From: Oscillospiraceae bacterium | Lineage (GTDB): Bacteria > Bacillota > Clostridia > Oscillospirales > CAG-382 | Assembly (NCBI GenBank): GCA_015064945.1 | Contig: SVRF01000004.1 | Coordinates: 1 to 64,000 of the forward strand | DNA: 64,000 nt | Reading direction: 5' to 3' | Shown here: positions 61,438 to 64,000 of the stretch, piece by piece | How positions within the stretch are numbered: position 1 is the stretch's first letter | Layout: every line of letters starts with the position of its first letter | Made by a program: the position numbers and the translations under genes | The notes under the pieces: generated by a model | What the model saw: the letters and a program-made list of their open reading frames with translations, nothing else | Told to the model about the DNA's origin: nothing | Database searches by the model: none

Positions 61438-62508
61438 TTAGTTGAGAACCATGATTTCGTCGAACTGAAGAACGTACACGGGAGAAGAGGTAAGAACTCT
61501 TACATATCTACCGGTAGCTGCAGAGTCGAGAGTGAAAGTGTAGGTGTAGTTTTCAACGTTTTCGCTGTCTTCCTGTTCCTGGTGCTTGATAAGGGGAGCG
61601 TCAGCTATTTCTTCAGAGGAGAAAGTAGCGTTGAGCTTGGAGCCCCATGCGCCAAGAGTATCACCAACATAGATCATGGTGGTAGCGGTGTTGAAGCCAC
61701 GGTTGTTCTTGTTAGCAACGCCATCACGAACGCCGCAGAATACTACGGAGTTGATGTCGGACTTGGTTTCGCCAAGGTCGATAACATATTCGAAAATTGC
61801 GTTGGTGCCAACGAAAGCAACGGTAACGCCTTCGAGAGAACCGTTAGGACCAAAATCTGCGCCTGCTGCGGTTATACCGTCGGTAAGCTTGGTAAGGTTT
61901 ACGTCGCCCCAAAGGTCAAAAGTGGTAGCGCCGGAAGCGTCAGCGAGGAAGTAAGAAGCTGCGTCGCCGGGGAAAGCAGCGGGAGTAAGGTTCTTGGAAA
62001 CGGTGTAGGGAGCGCCTGCAGCATAGTTGGTCTTGCCTGCGGGAACTACTACGGGAGAACCGGTGCCGGGAGGATCGTTGTCTTCGGGATCTTCAACGGG
62101 AGCTTCGGAAGAGTCAACGGGTTCTTCAGACTCAACAGGAGCTTCAGAGGATTCAACGGGAGCTTCGGAAGATTCAACTACGGAGTCTTCAGAAGTTTCT
62201 TCGGAAGCAGCAGAGTCTTCAGAGGTTTCTTCGGAAGCAGCGGAGTCTTCAGAAGTTTCTTCGGAAGCAGCAGAGTCTTCAGAAGTTTCTTCGGAAGCAA
62301 CGGAGTCTTCAGAGGTTTCTTCGGAAACTTCGGAAGTTTCAACAGATTCAGCAGAGTCTTCAGAAGGATCTTCAACCTTGCTGCTGTCAGCGGGAGCCTG
62401 GGAGGAAGCGTCAGAAGAGGTTTCTTCTTCGCCGCCGCAAGCTGCGAAAGAGAATGCCATGGTAAGAACCATAGACACTGCCAGAAGCATAACTAAAAGC
62501 TTTTTCAT
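61438..62508 (-). CDS. Lipoprotein with Ser/Glu/Thr repeats and a discoidin-like domain
   Basis: 356 residues from ATG 62508 (AAGGAG, 7-8 nt upstream). The lipobox SFAAC is followed by a long acidic repeat region (about 25-140) with decapeptide units such as EETSEDSAAS, and then repeats of SSEAPVE. The C-terminal domain (about 160-356) resembles F5/8 type C: LTKLTDGITAAG, IFEYVIDLGETKSDINSVVF, TGRYVRVL and a final FDEIMVL. This is a carbohydrate-type binding fold on a stalk tethered to the membrane. The stalk resembles that of the protein at 10835-11746. Confidence 0.78.
   Translation of the reverse strand: MKKLLVMLLAVSMVLTMAFSFAACGGEEETSSDASSQAPADSSKVEDPSEDSAESVETSEVSEETSEDSVASEETSEDSAASEETSEDSAASEETSEDSAASEETSEDSVVESSEAPVESSEAPVESEEPVDSSEAPVEDPEDNDPPGTGSPVVVPAGKTNYAAGAPYTVSKNLTPAAFPGDAASYFLADASGATTFDLWGDVNLTKLTDGITAAGADFGPNGSLEGVTVAFVGTNAIFEYVIDLGETKSDINSVVFCGVRDGVANKNNRGFNTATTMIYVGDTLGAWGSKLNATFSSEEIADAPLIKHQEQEDSENVENYTYTFTLDSAATGRYVRVLTSSPVYVLQFDEIMVLN
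62172..62345 (-). repeat. 30-bp tandem repeat encoding EETSEDSAAS units
   Basis: About five 30-bp units in frame (AGAAGTTTCTTCGGAAGCAG and AGAGTCTTC), encoding EETSEDSxAS with small variations. Near-identity at DNA level suggests expansion by slippage. Confidence 0.85.
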
Positions 62509-62545
62509 GTTTTTTCTCCTTGTATAAGAAAATATTTCTGTAAAC

Positions 62546-62574
62546 ATTATACTCACGGTTATTTGCTTTGTCAA
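62546..62574 (-). promoter_or_regulatory. Perfect sigma-A promoter for the repeat lipoprotein
   Basis: Minus strand TTGACA (62569-62574), 17-bp spacer, TATAAT (62546-62551). Confidence 0.85.
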
Positions 62575-62718
62575 GCCCTTTTTTCAAGTTTTGGTAAAAT
62601 TGGTTTTTTTGCAATACAACCGCACCTGTTATTTGTCTATTATTTGCAAACGTCAAAAATGTTCATCGTAAAGTATGCCCAAATAACCAAAATGCTATTA
62701 GTTTTGGTGATGTGCATA

Positions 62719-62747
62719 TTGACAAAAGTTATAATTAATATTAAAAT
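62719..62747 (+). promoter_or_regulatory. Sigma-A promoter for the final envelope genes
   Basis: TTGACA (62719-62724), 17-bp spacer, TAAAAT (62742-62747). Confidence 0.75.
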
Positions 62748-62779
62748 ATGTAAGTATATATCACAAGGAGTTGTTTTTG

Positions 62780-63655
62780 ATGAATTTTAAGCTTGATAAA
62801 AGCAAAATCAAGTCCGCATTGGTTAAACACAAAACGGTGTTTATAATGCTTTTGGGACTTGTTTTGGTTTTGGTAATTTTACTTATTGCCGTGTACGGTA
62901 ACTCAAACGGCGGCAATGAAGACGGCGGCAACGCTTCCTCTGAGCAACATGGTAGTGAAGACTCAAAGGAAAAAAGCGACAGCGAAACGGAGCAAACACC
63001 TTCGGATGCGGAGTCCGACCGCGACAAGCAACCCGGGCTTGAAGCGGAAAGCAGACCTGAGGAAAACAAAGAAATTCCGTACAAAAACACAAAGCTGTAC
63101 CACGTGTTTGATTATGTGGATAAGTATCACTTATACATACGCACAAGGCAACACATTCTTTCAGACTTCGGTTACACTACCCACGTAATTGAGTACGCCT
63201 TTAACGGAGTGAAAATATATCTACATCAAGAGGTTAACGGCGAGGATTTGCACTATTACAGCGACGGCAAACAGCTTTACGGCTTGGATTTTGAGGAGCA
63301 GACCTATACCTTACTTGCGCCAAACACCTATACCGCAGATGAAATTTTGTATTTGGGGAATTACACCCATTGCTCTGACACAGGCAAGGATGAATTTTTG
63401 GGAAAAACGCTTGATTACGAGGATTTTACCGCAACAGACACCGAATGGATACGTTACTACTTTAACGAAGACGAAAGCCTTGCGGGATACGAACGATACG
63501 ATACGCTTACAAACGAAATTATAGAGATAACAAGCTATGAGATGTTTACGAGCGAATTCCCCGAGGATGCGGTGTTGTATTTTGATATTCCTGCGGGATT
63601 TGATAAATACACGGATGTTATTGAATTCTCGGACCTGTTTTGGGAAGAATATTAA
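62780..63655 (+). CDS. Membrane-anchored extracellular protein of unknown function
   Basis: 291 residues from ATG 62780 (AAGGAG 9 nt upstream). A basic N-terminus, one membrane helix (about 20-40, VFIMLLGLVLVLVILLIAVY), a charged Ser/Asp/Glu linker (about 43-95) and an outside alpha/beta domain (YHVFDYVDKYHLYIRTRQ, VNGEDLHYYSDGKQLYGLDF) are seen. The domain pattern resembles beta-sheet proteins such as LolA/DUF4412-like folds, but I cannot assign it. It is followed 26 bp later by a lipoprotein gene, probably co-transcribed. Confidence 0.72.
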   Translation: MNFKLDKSKIKSALVKHKTVFIMLLGLVLVLVILLIAVYGNSNGGNEDGGNASSEQHGSEDSKEKSDSETEQTPSDAESDRDKQPGLEAESRPEENKEIPYKNTKLYHVFDYVDKYHLYIRTRQHILSDFGYTTHVIEYAFNGVKIYLHQEVNGEDLHYYSDGKQLYGLDFEEQTYTLLAPNTYTADEILYLGNYTHCSDTGKDEFLGKTLDYEDFTATDTEWIRYYFNEDESLAGYERYDTLTNEIIEITSYEMFTSEFPEDAVLYFDIPAGFDKYTDVIEFSDLFWEEY

Positions 63656-63681
63656 CTTTGTAAAAAGGGTTGTTGTATATT

Positions 63682-64000
63682 ATGAAGAAAACTATATTTG
63701 TACTGATAATGACGGTGCTTTTGTTGCTTTGCGCCTGTAAAAGCAGCGATAACGGTGAAAACGGTGACGCAAACGGAAGCTCCGTCGGAAATACGGAATT
63801 TTTGCCTAATATGGGGGACAGCATAGTATCCGAGGCTGACGGAAACGGCAAGCTTCCCCAATACTCCCCGGTAAGTAAGGAAGACGCAGAGTCGGCGCTG
63901 AGCTTGGTAAGCGACAGCTTTGACGAAGACAAGACGGAAAAGCTTGCAGAGGGGCTTAGCCTCAGAAGCATAAGCTTCGGCGACAGCAAGGCCTATATAC
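63682..64000 (+). CDS. Lipoprotein, N-terminal part (cut by window edge)
   Basis: The first 106 codons are present. It starts MKKTIFVLIMTVLLLLCACK, with a lipobox LCAC, then a Gly/Asn/Asp-rich spacer and the beginning of a domain (SPVSKEDAESALSLVSDSFD). A ribosome-binding site AAAGGG lies about 13 nt upstream. It is probably an operon partner of the preceding membrane-anchored protein. Function cannot be judged from the fragment. Confidence 0.7.
   Translation, partial: MKKTIFVLIMTVLLLLCACKSSDNGENGDANGSSVGNTEFLPNMGDSIVSEADGNGKLPQYSPVSKEDAESALSLVSDSFDEDKTEKLAEGLSLRSISFGDSKAYI

Overview
The window looks like a chromosomal segment of a Gram-positive anaerobe of the class Clostridia, probably a gut-type Oscillospirales or related lineage. 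The signs are dnaG-sigA synteny, an ireB gene, a SipL-type spore protein, a DUF6472-like and a DUF5685-like gene, a NuoE/NuoF/GltD-type electron-bifurcating flavoprotein operon, and many secreted proteins with dockerin modules. No tRNA, rRNA, CRISPR array, insertion sequence or prophage was recognised. Placement below class level is inference.

Layout. 1-3305 (minus): sigA (cut by the window edge), dnaG and a dGTPase-like HD hydrolase. 3494-8383 (plus): DUF5685 gene, pheS, pheT, ireB and a small unknown gene whose 3' end is duplicated in a 235-bp-spaced tandem repeat. 8777-10656: a sporulation pocket with a damaged spoVM-like gene and a small hydrophobic ORF (minus) facing a sipL-like gene (plus). 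10835-12119 (minus): a surface protein with Ser/Glu/Asp repeats, a cohesin-like domain and a membrane anchor, behind a long structured RNA leader with a perfect sigma-A promoter. 12263-16886 (plus): five-gene operon (radical SAM, VanX-like dipeptidase, DUF6472-like protein, aminotransferase, oligoendopeptidase F). 16990-23466 (minus): three dockerin proteins, with an RluA-type pseudouridine synthase between them. 23687-32294 (minus): nuoE-nuoF-gltD-like operon, a MATE transporter, deoC-cdd-pdp nucleoside salvage and a small membrane protein. 32541-46601: helveticin-J-like dockerin protein, ThpR, two small unknown proteins, WYL regulator, GH20 enzyme, SGNH-esterase dockerin protein and two tandem metallophosphoesterase dockerin proteins. 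46678-52905: two-component system, psd, metK, recD2. 52984-64000: proteins sharing a 65-70-residue YYSDGTSEN-type repeat, a trigger-factor-like lipoprotein, a fused ABC exporter, a small membrane protein, a Ser/Glu-repeat lipoprotein and two further envelope proteins.

How it fits together. Eight proteins carry dockerins, and two others or the same set carry a shared cohesin-like domain: one is membrane/wall-anchored (10835-11746) and one also has a dockerin (16990-17895). This is what a small cohesin-dockerin surface complex would look like, with anchor, adaptor and cargo. The cargo here is not cellulolytic: peptidoglycan amidase, phosphoesterases, SGNH esterase and helveticin-J-like protein. 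The dockerins fall into two sequence classes, and one class is always preceded by the same short module. Most dockerin genes outside the 54211-53077 pair are monocistronic, with near-consensus sigma-A promoters (16-18 bp spacing) and strong terminators. All domain calls are from reading motifs; none was checked by a database search.
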